Source: Leptospira noguchii serovar Panama str. CZ214 (GTDB taxonomy: Bacteria; Spirochaetota; Leptospiria; Leptospirales; Leptospiraceae). From it: a stretch of 34,917 nucleotides of DNA. Made by a program: the position numbers and the translations under genes. This document shows positions 1 to 16,656 of the stretch, in pieces. Within the stretch, counting starts at the first letter, position 1. The number at the start of each line of letters is the position of its first letter. Location: contig NZ_AKWY02000009.1 in assembly GCF_000306255.2 (NCBI RefSeq), positions 1 through 34,917 of the forward strand, read 5' to 3'. The notes below the pieces were generated by a model. The model was not told the DNA's origin, searched no databases, and saw only the letters and a list, made by a program, of their open reading frames with translations.

Positions 1-114
1 TACATATTTTTGAGCTGTTGAAATTACAATTTAAAATTTTAATTAAAACGAATAGTAAATTCAAGAACAATAAATGAATTAACGTAATTTAGAGAAACTC
101 AGTTTTCAATATAT

Positions 115-1102
115 TAGAGTTGTTGAAAAATTAGTAATTAAAACGTTTATTAAAAAATAAATGAAGGTTCCAAAGCCCTGCGGCTAAAACAAAAACGAGA
201 TGTTTAAAGTCTTTTCTAAAACATCTAATGACATCCGATGTAATTCTAAATCTTTTAATACCGGCAAAAGCATTTTCTACGAAAATCCTTTTTTTACTAA
301 TTCTTGTATTCTTTGCTTTTTGTGTAGCGGTAAGTTCTCTTTTCTTAGGTTTCTTTTTCGGTTTGATAATATTCACTTTTTTTGATGTCTTTTCAATTCC
401 TTCAAAACCGGAGTCAAGGATACATACCACATCTTTAGGAATCGCAGAAGTAATCATCGTATTCTCCGCAACTTTAAGATCGTGCGTTTTACCAGATATC
501 GTGTTCGATAAGAATAAGATTGCTTTATCTTTATTTGTCAAAATTAAGTTTTTAATCGTATGTCTTTTCTTTTTTCCAGAGTAGAATTCTTTTTGTAAAT
601 CCTTACCTGTTGGCCTTCTGATGGGCCTTTCTGTTCCATCTATGATTACATACTTCAGTTTTTTTAACTTCTTCAACTTTTTTTTGAGATCGGAAATTTC
701 ATTTGCGGGAAGAGTATTCATTGAACCAAGTGAAAGAAATAAAACTTCCGCCAAAAGCTTTACCAACTTACAAGCAGTAGTCCTATCCATTTTAAATACC
801 GCTCCCAAGACGTCGTAGGTCGGATAAGTTTTTAGATAAAAAAGAATAAAAAATAAATTCTCTTCTATATCCTGTAAGATTGATTTTCTACCTTTGGTAA
901 AATTATGTTTTATTTCTTCTTTCAAAGATAAATACGCAAGGCCAAAGGGTACGCAGAGTGTTTTGAATTCTTGATGGGAGACACCAAGCAAGGCTTGCGA
1001 CATTCTAAGATTCTTTAAAACTTTTTCTTTCGATATCATTACACATAGAGTTGTATCTTCAGGTATCGGTACAAGAATTTTACCAATTTTTCAACAACTC
1101 TA
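115..1102 (-). mobile_element. IS5-type insertion sequence, intact
   Basis: The element is bounded by an 18-bp perfect terminal inverted repeat: TAGAGTTGTTGAAAAATT at 115-132 and its complement at 1085-1102. The outermost TA on each side is probably the target duplication, which would put the element proper at 117-1100. It carries a single transposase gene on the minus strand that fills almost all of it, and the transposase stop codon lies inside the left repeat. The same terminal repeat recurs on at least nine short elements elsewhere in the window, so this copy is a candidate source of transposase for them. The element looks complete and potentially active. I do not assign an IS name. Confidence 0.9.
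131..1039 (-). CDS. IS5-family transposase (DDE_Tnp_4 type)
   Basis: This 302-residue protein is a DDE transposase that would cut and join the ends of the surrounding element. An N-terminal helix-turn-helix-like region (about residues 15-95, ending in the KMDRTTACKLVK stretch) precedes the catalytic core. The first Asp is in IIDGTERPI (about 133), the second in CILDSGFEGI (about 208), and the Glu in FVENAFAGIKRFR (about 255). The YSGKKKRHT stretch after the first Asp is typical of this IS5-like branch. The reading frame is intact and the length is normal for the family. The ATG at 1039 is used; no strong ribosome-binding site is seen, as is common for IS genes. Assignment to a particular IS5 subgroup is uncertain. 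Confidence 0.92.
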   Translation of the reverse strand: MISKEKVLKNLRMSQALLGVSHQEFKTLCVPFGLAYLSLKEEIKHNFTKGRKSILQDIEENLFFILFYLKTYPTYDVLGAVFKMDRTTACKLVKLLAEVLFLSLGSMNTLPANEISDLKKKLKKLKKLKYVIIDGTERPIRRPTGKDLQKEFYSGKKKRHTIKNLILTNKDKAILFLSNTISGKTHDLKVAENTMITSAIPKDVVCILDSGFEGIEKTSKKVNIIKPKKKPKKRELTATQKAKNTRISKKRIFVENAFAGIKRFRITSDVIRCFRKDFKHLVFVLAAGLWNLHLFFNKRFNY

Positions 1103-1170
1103 TTAGATTGTAAATATGCTCTTGTTTTGTTTAATGATTTAAAGTCCAAAGCAAACATTCGCAATCCTCA

Positions 1171-1655
1171 TCATATTGAAAAGCGTTCACAATTTTCCTC
1201 TCCGTTATATACAATTTTGCCCACAGAAGATTCAACTCGAATCTCGGAATAATGATAGATAAGACTTCCGGGATAATTATTGTTCATACTCCAACCTATG
1301 AAATAAGCATATTTAGGACTCAGTTCTAAAAAAACTTCTCCAAGACCTTCATTATATTGAATGTTCTCCAATTGTATTTTTTCTTCAAACTTCGATCGAT
1401 TCGAATACTCAATCGATTCCGATCTGATCCGAAACCAATTTCGGAAATCAATCTTAGATTTTTAGAATGATGTCCTGTAATCCAAGATTGAAAATGATGT
1501 TGTGAAACTGGGATCTGTAATTTAAGAATTAGGGTTACTGTTTTATCTTTTTGATTTAAGATCCCAATAGACCAAATTCTGCTACAGGAATTGATCGTAA
1601 AAAAAAGGAATGGTAGTAACACTAATAAAAACGAAAACTTTTTTCGACTTAACAC
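1171..1655 (-). pseudogene. Putative lipoprotein gene with a single-base frameshift
   Basis: I do not recognise the protein. The first frame gives a signal peptide (LSRKKFSFLLVLLPFLFFT) ending in a lipobox-like INSC, so it was probably an exported lipoprotein. That frame ends in a basic, unlikely tail. A second overlapping frame, ending at 1171, encodes a natural-looking C-terminus (ELSPKYAYFIGW, then SSVGKIVYNGEE). Adding one base to the A5 run of the coding strand (plus-strand T5 at 1459-1463) joins them into one ~161-residue protein. I prefer the GTG at 1655, which has GGGG seven bases upstream, over the GTG at 1670. The break may be a true mutation or a homopolymer sequencing error; this assembly shows other signs of such errors at 27196-27305. 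Confidence 0.65.
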
Positions 1656-1734
1656 GTAAGAACCCCACACAAAATCAGAATTTTTTCAGAAAAATGGTGG
1701 GAACCCATGCTTTATATTTTATAAAATTAGAATA

Positions 1735-2079
1735 TTATTTTTTTCTAATTTTTTCCAATTCCTTTCCAATTTGTCCGGTAAGAATATAAAAATACATCAC
1801 CCAATCTCCCATAAAAGATTTAAACGGATAAGTAAAAGTAGCCGGACGGTTTTTCTCTACAAAAAAATGACCGATCCAAGCAAAAAAGTAACCGGAAAAC
1901 AAGGCCGCAAAAATATAGAACGGATTGAGATTGATGATCGCGGTCAAAATCCATCCAATTGCAAAAGACGTTCCCACAAAATGCAAAGCGCGATTTACGG
2001 GATGAGAATGTTCGCCTAAATAGAAAGGCCAAAATTCTTTAAAAGTTGTATATGTTTTCGAAGCGGTTTCGGTTGTCAT
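1735..2079 (-). CDS. DUF962 / Mpo1-like membrane protein
   Basis: This is a 114-residue DUF962 family protein, the family of yeast Mpo1, a dioxygenase acting on 2-hydroxy fatty acids. Two histidine motifs mark it: HSHPVNRALH near the N-terminus and IGHFFVEKNRPA in the second half. Both are thought to bind iron. Two hydrophobic stretches (around GTSFAIGWILTAII and FYIFAALFSGYFFAW) lie between them and imply a membrane location. A TTG nine bases upstream would add three residues. The ATG at 2079 is preferred because AGAGGA lies nine bases before it, whereas the same sequence would directly abut the TTG. The enzymatic role in bacteria is inferred from the family only. It stands alone between non-coding stretches. 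Confidence 0.85.
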   Translation of the reverse strand: MTTETASKTYTTFKEFWPFYLGEHSHPVNRALHFVGTSFAIGWILTAIINLNPFYIFAALFSGYFFAWIGHFFVEKNRPATFTYPFKSFMGDWVMYFYILTGQIGKELEKIRKK

Positions 2080-2236
2080 AATTGCCAATCCTCTTTTCTA
2101 CGATTCTACGGACTCCAGTATCAAAAATCAAGCATTTGAACGACAAATCTTATCTTCTATGAAATCAATAGAATCAAAGTCAAAAATTTTATCTAAAAAA
2201 ATAACGTTTCATTTTAAAGTTATACTTTAAAAATAA

Positions 2237-2321
2237 TAGAGTTGTTGAAAAATTTCATAGTAGCAAATAACAAAACTGCTTCAATCGATCGTTTCTATGA
2301 AACAGAAATGGATGGAGAATT
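2237..2321 (+). mobile_element. MITE, right end missing
   Basis: The left end TAGAGTTGTTGAAAAATT is identical to the terminal repeat of the IS at 115-1102. It is followed by the family core (ACAAAACTGCTTCAATCGA, then GTTTCTATGAAAC). Similarity stops soon after GATGGAGAATTA; the expected right inverted repeat is absent. Confidence 0.8.
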
Positions 2322-2648
2322 ATTCTCTAATAAAAAAATTTCTTTCGTTTTGAACTCAGTTTAAAATCAGCTATTCCTGAAATCATACATTGTATTTTGC
2401 ATCAAAACAAGCCTTTGTAATCAATTTAGTGCTCAATTTTATAGAGATTAACAAAATCAAATTTTTAACTTTTTTACAATGCTTATAAAAATAGAAATAT
2501 ATTTCGAGATTGTCATACAAAGATTGAACTGTTAAAAAACTCGTTTATTAACTATATGACACAATCTGTGAAAACTCGTCTAAAACTCAAAAGCGATCGA
2601 TTCTAAGTCTTCGACAAGCTCTTGATAGATCTTAGATATTGTATATAT

Positions 2649-2896
<248 letters not shown>

Positions 2897-3080
2897 ATCA
2901 TTTAGTTTTTTAAAAAATAGATCCAACCGTTTCATTTATATTTTTCTAGTTACAACAAACATGTATCAATGAAATTACTACACTGAATTCAATCAAAATA
3001 GTTTATTACAAAAAACTACACAATCAATATCTAAAATACTGAATTTAAACGAATAATCTTACGATAAAATTCAAAATATA

Positions 3081-4631
<1,551 letters not shown>

Positions 4632-4998
4632 GTTTTCCTTTTTAAAACGGATTTGATGGAGAGAATTCCAAAACAAATCTAAATGCCAAGTATTTATAAA
4701 ATGCGGTAGTTCCCACAGAAATCGCCGTATTGTATGATTTACAGTTTTTTAACATTCTTTTATTATTCTAGTTTCTGTGTGAGTTCCTACATCTTATCAT
4801 AATCTTACTTTCTCCAAAAATTTGATTCCAAACGCAGCTTGTTTTTCTAATTTAATCTGGGTCGGAACTGCGGCCATTTTTAGAAATTCAGTAGGATTTT
4901 ATAAAACATATCATAAAAATTTTTCTAAAAGTAAGAGTCCCCATATTTTTGTCTCAATTACATTCTTCTAAAAAAGTATTCAAAACTATATAAAGTTT

Positions 4999-5035
4999 GG
5001 TCGTAACTACAGCCAAATTTTGCAGTAGCTCCTAC
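4999..5035 (+). repeat. 37-bp exact repeat, copy 1
   Basis: The sequence beginning GGTCGTAACTACAGCC and ending GCAGTAGCTCCTAC is repeated exactly at 6873-6909. It contains two divergent halves (GTAACTAC and GTAGCTCCTAC) that resemble an imperfect inverted repeat. It lies in an intergenic space, next to other AGTTCCCACA-type motifs. Confidence 0.85.
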
Positions 5036-5356
5036 AAATTACGTCTCTTATAGATCCAGAAACTGTACTGATCATTCAACTTTCAGTGGTAGTTCCCACA
5101 TTTTTGTAAAACTAAAACGTCTCGCATCTACAAGATCCCTCGGCGATTTTGGAACAGACTCTAATAACACAATTCATCTATATACGTTGAGCGAAATTGA
5201 AATAATAAATTTGTAAGTCAATAATTTTATAAATCTCTGGTAAAAAGAGATAAATAAAAATGGATCAAATGCAATTAGAATCTCGATAAATTTTACTCTT
5301 ACAGTTTTTCTTTATATAGCCGGTAAGTTTTTCAAAAATGACTCATATTCAATAAA

Positions 5357-5447
5357 TAAAGTTGGTGAAAAAATTCATATCTACAAACGATTTTATTCAT
5401 TTGTTTTAATGAATAAACAAAAGAAAATTAATTTTTCAACAACTCTA
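5357..5447 (-). mobile_element. MITE, second core type
   Basis: The ends TAAAGTTGGTGAAAAAATT and AATTTTTCAACAACTCTA match the IS terminal repeat with a few changes. The core differs from most copies: it has TTCATATCTA, then ATTCATTTGTTTTAATGAA. It resembles the reverse complement of the element at 32133-32232. Confidence 0.78.
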
Positions 5448-5589
5448 ATTATATTAGTATATAGACAGTCTTTTAGTTTTATGGCAATAACTGAGTCTTG
5501 CAATTTTAAAAGTATTTAGCTGATAAATGACTTCAGAAAATGTATATGTATTTTTAAACGTAATTACTTATTTTTTTAAAGGTTAACTC

Positions 5590-6216
5590 ATGTATAAAAA
5601 GTTAAGATTTATTTTAATATTTCTCAGTGTTTCTTGTATTGCTCTAAAAGCAGCAGATTTAGATAATTCTAATATAATTGAAGGAGATATTATATTCCAT
5701 GAATCCAATTCTGAACAAAGTAAAGCGATCCGATTAGCAACTCGATCCCCTTATACCCATGTGGGTATTATTTTCAAATACGGAAACGAATATAAAGTTT
5801 TAGAAGCTGTAGAACCAGTAAAACTTACTCCCCTTTCTGCTTTTATTAAACGAGGAAAAAAGTATCATTATGTTATCAAACGTCTAAAAAACCGAAATGA
5901 CATTCTCTCGAAAAATAAGTTGGCTGAAATGAAAAGATACGGTGAATCTTTTTTAGGAAAACATTACGACATATATTTTGGTTGGTCTGATGATCGGATT
6001 TATTGTACTGAATTAATTTGGAAACTATATAATAAAACAACAGGGAAAAAATTAGGTGAACTAAAGACTTTAAAAGATTTTAATTTATCTTTTCCGCAAG
6101 TACAATCTCTAATGAAAAAAAGATATGGAAATAATATTCCTTATTCAGAACCCGTAATTTCACCCATTGACATGTTTGAATCTACAGAATTGGAAACAAT
6201 TATCAGTGCGAACTAA
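5590..6216 (+). CDS. YiiX-like permuted papain-fold enzyme, secreted
   Basis: This 208-residue protein belongs to the YiiX/DUF830 group of circularly permuted NlpC/P60-like cysteine enzymes, whose members act on amide or ester bonds in cell-wall peptides or lipids. The permuted order is visible: His57 in YTHVGIIF comes first, Glu72 follows in LEAVEPV, and the nucleophile Cys139 comes later in IYCTELIW. A hydrophobic N-terminus (about residues 6-21) is a signal peptide. SVSC could be a lipobox, but cleavage near LKA-AD is equally possible. AAAGG lies seven bases before the ATG. The C-terminal ~60 residues contain nothing I recognise. The substrate is unknown. It stands alone, with a second small gene about 100 bases downstream. 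Confidence 0.85.
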   Translation: MYKKLRFILIFLSVSCIALKAADLDNSNIIEGDIIFHESNSEQSKAIRLATRSPYTHVGIIFKYGNEYKVLEAVEPVKLTPLSAFIKRGKKYHYVIKRLKNRNDILSKNKLAEMKRYGESFLGKHYDIYFGWSDDRIYCTELIWKLYNKTTGKKLGELKTLKDFNLSFPQVQSLMKKRYGNNIPYSEPVISPIDMFESTELETIISAN

Positions 6217-6321
6217 ATTTTTTAACTAAGATTTCTCCGCATTTTTTTTACATCGTAAGTTTTCTGAGTTCAATGACATACTAAAACGTTATGCGAAACA
6301 TATTCAAAGAGTGTTTTATTG

Positions 6322-6726
6322 ATGCGTTTCATAATAATTTTATTTGTCTCTGCATTTTTTTCCACCCTACTATCCCAATTGTATTTTTACTACAATGCGA
6401 CTGCGCTTATGGTAGACTTGCGTCATTACACGCTCGATTTATCAGAAAATCATTGTTTTGAATTAAACTCAACCGATTGCTCGACAACTAAATTTGAGAC
6501 ACTTGGCCCGTCCTTTTCTTTGGAACTATTCCGACAAAAAACATTGACTCCTTCCATTCGGTATTTATTTTATTCGGAGTTTTTTTCATTTCATCCATTC
6601 TTTGGAATTTACGAAATGAAATTTACTCCAAGAGATTGTTTAGTATTTCGTGTATCCCATTTTAATTTGTTGGGGAAATTCTCCGGGCCTATATATCACT
6701 CCTCAAATTGTAATATCCACCCCTGA
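6322..6726 (+). CDS. Hypothetical membrane-anchored protein
   Basis: I do not recognise this 134-residue protein. Its N-terminus is a hydrophobic segment (FIIILFVSAFFSTLLSQL), either an uncleaved signal anchor or a signal peptide. The remainder has four cysteines: in NHCFEL, TDCSTT, RDCLVF and the last one in SNCNIHP. That pattern would suit two disulphides in the periplasm. The preceding TTG at 6319 is an alternative start, because AAAGAG lies seven bases before it and ten before the ATG. It follows the YiiX-like gene by 105 bases on the same strand, so co-transcription is possible. I am fairly confident it is real because the frame is open and the N-terminus is signal-like. Confidence 0.6.
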   Translation: MRFIIILFVSAFFSTLLSQLYFYYNATALMVDLRHYTLDLSENHCFELNSTDCSTTKFETLGPSFSLELFRQKTLTPSIRYLFYSEFFSFHPFFGIYEMKFTPRDCLVFRVSHFNLLGKFSGPIYHSSNCNIHP

Positions 6727-7119
<393 letters not shown>

Positions 7120-7146
7120 TTAGCACTCTCATAGCGAAAGTGCTTG
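7120..7146 (+). promoter_or_regulatory. CIRCE operator 1 (HrcA site)
   Basis: The left arm TTAGCACTC is perfect, followed by a 9-base spacer and the right arm AAGTGCTTG, which matches 6 of 9 positions of GAGTGCTAA. The right arm runs into the -35 box, so bound HrcA repressor would block polymerase. Confidence 0.85.
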
Positions 7147-7172
7147 ACGCTTTCCAAGCATTTTTTTTTAAT
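7144..7172 (+). promoter_or_regulatory. groE promoter
   Basis: TTGACG (7144-7149) and TTTAAT (7167-7172) are separated by 17 bases and resemble a housekeeping sigma-70 promoter. It lies between the two CIRCE sites, overlapping the first at the -35 box. Transcription would start near 7180, just before the second. Confidence 0.7.
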
Positions 7173-7182
7173 GAAAAACTAT

Positions 7183-7218
<36 letters not shown>

Positions 7219-7235
7219 TTTTAAGGAGTCAGTCT

Positions 7236-7526
<291 letters not shown>

Positions 7527-7537
7527 TCAGGAGTTAA

Positions 7538-9181
<1,644 letters not shown>

Positions 9182-9211
9182 TTCATCCAACCTATTCTTT
9201 TCCAATCGCAA

Positions 9212-9246
9212 AAGGCGGCGGAGGTTTTCCTCTTCCGCCTTTTTTT
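9212..9246 (+). terminator. Rho-independent terminator of groESL
   Basis: A GC-rich stem (AAGGCGG and GAGG pairing with CCTC and CCGCCTT around a TTTT loop) is followed by a run of T. It lies 30 bases after the groEL stop. Confidence 0.9.
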
Positions 9247-9285
9247 GTAGGCAACAGATTGATCTTAAAAAATCATTCACAAACT

Positions 9286-9963
9286 ATGATGAAACAAGTC
9301 CTCGTAATTTTGTCGATTTTACTTATCACCTCTGGAATTTACTCCGAAAACAAACAACAAACGATCACCGTTTCCGGAAGTGGTTCTGCAATTGTAGAAA
9401 CCGACTACGTTCAAATCAATTTCTCCGTTGAAGTGGAAGATCCGGACCCCAAAGTAGCTCAAGAAAAAAACCTAGAAAGAACGTCTAACGTAATTCAAGC
9501 ACTTTCTAAAAGATTCAAAATTTCTAATAAAGATATTTATAGTACAGATTACACTCTTCAGAGACAATATCTACAAGAAGGAAAACAAAGACCTTATCTT
9601 GCATCTTCTGGAATCCTACTTAAACTCAGAGATCTCAAACTGTATAAGGATTTACTGTTGGAAGTTCAAAAGTTAGGAATCAATGCAGTCAGCGGAATCG
9701 AATTTAAAGCGGATTCTACTAAAAAACAAGAAAAAGAAGCCTTAACCTCCGCCTACGAAGACGCAAAAAACAAGGCTCTGGTTCTGGCAAAATCTATTGG
9801 AAAAACAAACGTAACCTCAATCAAAATAGTAGAATCCGATTCTATGTTACAACCCCAAGTAGTTTATTTTATGAAAGGAAGAGAAGCTTCCGATCAGTCT
9901 CCTATTTCGATTGGAGAAAGAACGATCCAAGCAAGAGTCAGCGTTGAATTTGAAGTTCAGTAA
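9286..9963 (+). CDS. SIMPL domain (DUF541) periplasmic protein
   Basis: This 225-residue protein has a signal peptide (MMKQVLVILSILLITSGIYS) followed by a SIMPL/DUF541 domain filling the rest. The start of the domain, ITVSGSGSAIVETDYVQINF, is characteristic, as is the later AYEDAKNKALVLAKSIGKT. Members form secreted or outer-surface oligomers; their role is poorly defined and I make no functional claim. The ATG at 9286 (or the next codon) is used because it begins the signal peptide; a TTG at 9259 would put charged residues in front of it. The gene starts about 40 bases after the groE terminator, so it needs its own promoter. No clear ribosome-binding site is visible. Confidence 0.85.
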   Translation: MMKQVLVILSILLITSGIYSENKQQTITVSGSGSAIVETDYVQINFSVEVEDPDPKVAQEKNLERTSNVIQALSKRFKISNKDIYSTDYTLQRQYLQEGKQRPYLASSGILLKLRDLKLYKDLLLEVQKLGINAVSGIEFKADSTKKQEKEALTSAYEDAKNKALVLAKSIGKTNVTSIKIVESDSMLQPQVVYFMKGREASDQSPISIGERTIQARVSVEFEVQ

Positions 9964-10048
9964 GAATCGTCCGGAACAAGCTTCATTCAAGGAAACGGGT
10001 CCGTAATTCTTCTTGATTTCCTTATAGGTTACTCCCTACTTGCTCGGC

Positions 10049-10546
<498 letters not shown>

Positions 10547-10730
10547 AATGTTGTGAGTCGATTCGCTTTCAAGAAAAGAAAACGTTCGATTCGCATCACT
10601 AAAAAGAAACGAAACAAACCGGCTTTCCAAATATCGGAAGCGCCCGTTGGCTGCGGCGCTTCTTGTCCCTCAACATTCACGTCTCAAAAATCCTTTGACT
10701 TTCTTATGTATTAACAAAAATCTACAGAAG

Positions 10731-11963
10731 ATGAAAGACTACTTCCTTTCGATCGGCGCGGGACCCAATCAAGTTCCTTTGATTTCGGCAGCGAACAGAC
10801 TGGGTTACTCAGTGATTGCAGTGGACCAAAGCGATCGTGCGCCCGGACTCAATATCTCCTCTCTCAGAATCATGGAATCCATTACAGAATATCGTAAAAT
10901 TCTAAAAACGATTTCCGAAATTCCTCTCCAAGGTAATATACTCGGGATAGGCACTCGTTCTTTCGGAAAAGCGACTTATACGGCCTCTTATATTGCGGAC
11001 AAATTGAAATTACGTTATGCTAGTCTTAAATGTGTGGAGATTTGTTCCGATAAAAATAAACTCAAAGAAACCGCAAACAGAGTTGGAATTTTAACACCTC
11101 AAAACTACGATACAAACTCCAAACATCCATTCCCTTTTGTATATAAACCTTCCCGCGGAAACGGTAAAGAAGGAATTAGAACCTTTCACAATTTAGAAGA
11201 ATGGGAAAACTTTCTTCAATCCAAAAAAAAGATCCCGAAATTACCCAAAAAGAAATCAAAAGCGCATAACGCGAATCCAGAAGAATGGATCTCTGAAGAA
11301 TTTATCCCTGGTTTTGAAATTACGGTCTGTGGACTTATCCAAAACAGAGAATTTTTTCCTGCATCCATTTCTCATAAGGATGTGACTAGTTACGCACCTT
11401 ATTTAGAAATTGCTCATACTCTTCCATTTTTACATTCGGAATTGATTGGAGAAATTTTACTCAATTGTAGAGCTTTGATAGCAGCTACCAAAATGAATGA
11501 TTGTCCTTTTGTTGCAGAATTTAGAATCAATCCACAAGGAGAAATTTATCTGATTGAAGCCGTTCCAGAAGTAGGAGGAGAATTTTTAGCGGACAATTTA
11601 ATTCCAAATTATTTTGGTTCCTCTTATTTTGAGAATTTAGTAAAACTTCTTGTAGGAGAAAAAATTAAACCTTTTCCAAACTATTTTAAAATTTCCAATC
11701 AATACGCTGGAATTTTTTTCTCTGCTCCTCCCGAAGGAAAATCCAAACTCGTAGGACATTCCGAATTCCACGTTAACGGAAAAGAAAAGCTGCTCTTCGA
11801 TTGTAAATTGAAACAACCGGAAGACGTTTTAAAGACAAACGAAGGAAACGGAGTTCGTACTAGAAGTATAGGAATCTTAGGCCCGGAAGAAAACCACCAA
11901 ACCTTAGTTCAATGGAAAGAATCCGTTCTCCAAAGATTAGAAGGTAAATTTGAATCCGTCTGA
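10731..11963 (+). CDS. ATP-grasp ligase of carbamoyl-phosphate-synthase type
   Basis: This 410-residue protein should use ATP to join a carboxylate to an amine or similar group. The N-terminal Rossmann-like pre-ATP-grasp region starts FLSIGAGPNQVPLISAA and continues with VIAVDQSDRAPG. The ATP-grasp core follows with CSDKNKLKETANRVGILTP (about 108), FVYKPSRGNGKEGI (about 140), EEFIPGFEITVCG (about 191), and the metal-binding VAEFRINPQGEIYLIEAVPEVGGEFLADNL region (about 263-292). The ATG at 10731 has AGAAG just upstream; longer frames lack a good start. It is the first gene of an operon whose members overlap: the next gene starts 14 bases before its stop. The substrate cannot be told from sequence. 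The paired methyltransferases suggest modification of a small molecule or surface glycan, which is inference. Confidence 0.85.
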   Translation: MKDYFLSIGAGPNQVPLISAANRLGYSVIAVDQSDRAPGLNISSLRIMESITEYRKILKTISEIPLQGNILGIGTRSFGKATYTASYIADKLKLRYASLKCVEICSDKNKLKETANRVGILTPQNYDTNSKHPFPFVYKPSRGNGKEGIRTFHNLEEWENFLQSKKKIPKLPKKKSKAHNANPEEWISEEFIPGFEITVCGLIQNREFFPASISHKDVTSYAPYLEIAHTLPFLHSELIGEILLNCRALIAATKMNDCPFVAEFRINPQGEIYLIEAVPEVGGEFLADNLIPNYFGSSYFENLVKLLVGEKIKPFPNYFKISNQYAGIFFSAPPEGKSKLVGHSEFHVNGKEKLLFDCKLKQPEDVLKTNEGNGVRTRSIGILGPEENHQTLVQWKESVLQRLEGKFESV

Positions 11964-12563
11964 ATCTTCTTCTCGTTCTGCCTGGAATTTTCATTACACC
12001 AAAACGAAATCCAGACTTGTTTATCCTGACGAAAATCTGGTCAGAATGCTTTCTAAAATCGATTTTAACAAACAAGAAGAAAGAAAGGCCTTAGACTTTG
12101 GAACCGGTTCCGGTAGACATTGTGTTTTGTTAAACGAATTCGGTTATCAAGTTTACGCCACGGATTACACCGAAAATTCCATCAAAACGGTTCAAGAAAC
12201 GTTTCCTTTCGTTAAAACATCGTTAGGTGGTGATCCGCCCTTTCCTTTTGAAGAGAATTTTTTTGACGTAATCGTAAGTTGGGGAGTTTTACACTATAAT
12301 TCAATCCAATCAGCTAAAAACATTCTCAAGGAAAAAATGAGAATTCTCAAGAAAGGTGGTTATCTAGCTGGTTCGGTCAGAGCGGTAGGAGACACACATC
12401 TCCAAGTTCAAGAAACCGTAGTCGGCACTACAGATCTTAAAGGCGCCTATACTCGTTTTTATACATTAGAAGAATTGAAAGAAGATTTAAAGGGTTTTTC
12501 CTATATAGACTTTGGCTATACGGAAAGAACTCCTTTAGGAAAACTAGAAGAAAGGATCTGTCA

Positions 12564-12588
<25 letters not shown>
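11950..12588 (+). CDS. Class I SAM-dependent methyltransferase
   Basis: This 212-residue protein is a Methyltransf_11-type enzyme. Motif I is ALDFGTGSGRHCVLL (about residues 46-60), followed by the acidic residue of VYATDYTE (about 68). FDVIVSWGVLHY (about 100) is the post-motif segment lining the active site. The start is TTG at 11950 inside the previous gene: AGAAGG lies five bases before it, and no ATG occurs before motif I. The overlap implies translational coupling to the ATP-grasp gene. The methyl acceptor is unknown. It overlaps the next gene by 25 bases. Confidence 0.85.
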
Positions 12589-15706
<3,118 letters not shown>

Positions 15707-15729
15707 TTTTTTAAATTTATACGAAGTTG

Positions 15730-15888
15730 TTACAGTTCACAATATTGAGTTTCGTATTCAGTACGAATGCCCTCTACTATATTATGATTTTTGTATTGAG
15801 TATAAGGTAAAACGAGAAGCGGAATCAAACCAACTGGTCCGGCCCAAAAGATGAGGCCGAACGAAATCGCCGCAACGGCACTCGTCAT
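15730..15888 (-). CDS. Possible small membrane protein or gene remnant
   Basis: A 52-codon frame encodes a hydrophobic segment (AVAAISFGLIFWAGPVGLIP, then LLVLPY) followed by a polar tail with QYKNHNIVEG and ETQYCEL. The composition is protein-like and codon use resembles real genes, with GC higher than the surrounding DNA. No ribosome-binding site precedes the ATG, and the frame continues to a possible TTG upstream. It could be a genuine small protein or the tail of a decayed gene. I do not recognise it. Confidence 0.35.
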   Translation of the reverse strand: MTSAVAAISFGLIFWAGPVGLIPLLVLPYTQYKNHNIVEGIRTEYETQYCEL

Positions 15889-16656
15889 TTTTTTGAATAC
15901 GGAATTCAAATGATGTTGTTATACGAACCTACATCGTCTAGGCAAATTGAAATTTTCTAGTAACAATACCCCATTTAATCAATCCGTAAAATCTTGATTC
16001 GTAACGTAAATTAACGCGAAAGGGATCGATGCGAGTGGAATTTCTCAAACTCAGCAGAACGCTGCTTTTTGAACTCAATACATCGCCTCTATGGCCGCCG
16101 ACAGATTTCTTCATACATTAAAACTTAAAAATATTATTATATAAAGTTTTTTATATATACTAACTTGACCAGAGGGTCCGATCCGGCTGTGTGTGGCAAG
16201 CCGGATTCGCCCTGATTTTTTTTACGTAGATCTTACGTTAATTCGTAAGAGTTTCCATAAAATTGAGATTATTTTTGTGGTAGTTTCCACATCTTAAGAG
16301 ACTTACGGATTTTTAAATGATTTAGTTTGTATGAGTTCCCACAATTTACTACTCTGACACATAAATAGAATACTTGGGTTGATTGTTTCAAAAATTTGAA
16401 TGTTTTGGTCTTGCTCTAAAATGCCGTAAATCGCGAATTTAAAGCATTTTTTAAATACTTCTATTTTTTTGCAAATTCGGTCGTTAATAACTTGGTACTA
16501 TTTTAATACGTCTGAGTAGTAAAAAAGAAATAATAAAATCAAAATTAGTCCTTTAGATTCATTTACAAATAAAAATGTAAGAGTTTCCACATTCAGATTT
16601 TTACGAGAAATTTTGACATCTCAAAACCAGAAGGATTCTAAAATTGAAATCAATTT
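15889..16656. other. Non-coding gap with degenerate repeats
   Basis: It holds the inverted copy of the repeat seen at 2649-2896 (here 16006-16240). It also has AGTT(C/T)CCACA motifs at 16280-16291, 16332-16343 and 16579-16591. No gene is recognised. Confidence 0.6.
16006..16240 (-). repeat. Degenerate intergenic repeat, inverted copy
   Basis: The reverse complement contains, in the same order, the blocks listed for 2649-2896: ACGTAAAAAAA, GGGCGAATCCGG, CTCTGGTCAAGTTA, TGAGTT units, CATCGATCC and TTTCG-GTTAATT. The unit GTTCTGCTGAGTTTGAG corresponds to the tripled unit of the forward copy. It lies 3' of the flagellar genes. Confidence 0.65.

Larger units (their letters stand above)
4632..5589. 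other. Non-coding gap rich in short repeats
   Basis: No gene is seen. The stretch contains AGTTCC(C/T)ACA motifs at 4706-4717, 4779-4791 and 5088-5100. It also has one copy of a 37-bp exact repeat (4999-5035) and an intact MITE (5357-5447). Confidence 0.6.

Noticed and set aside
200..818. Plus-strand open frames opposite the IS transposase
   Set aside because: They are low-complexity, Phe-rich translations complementary to the transposase gene and have no start signals.
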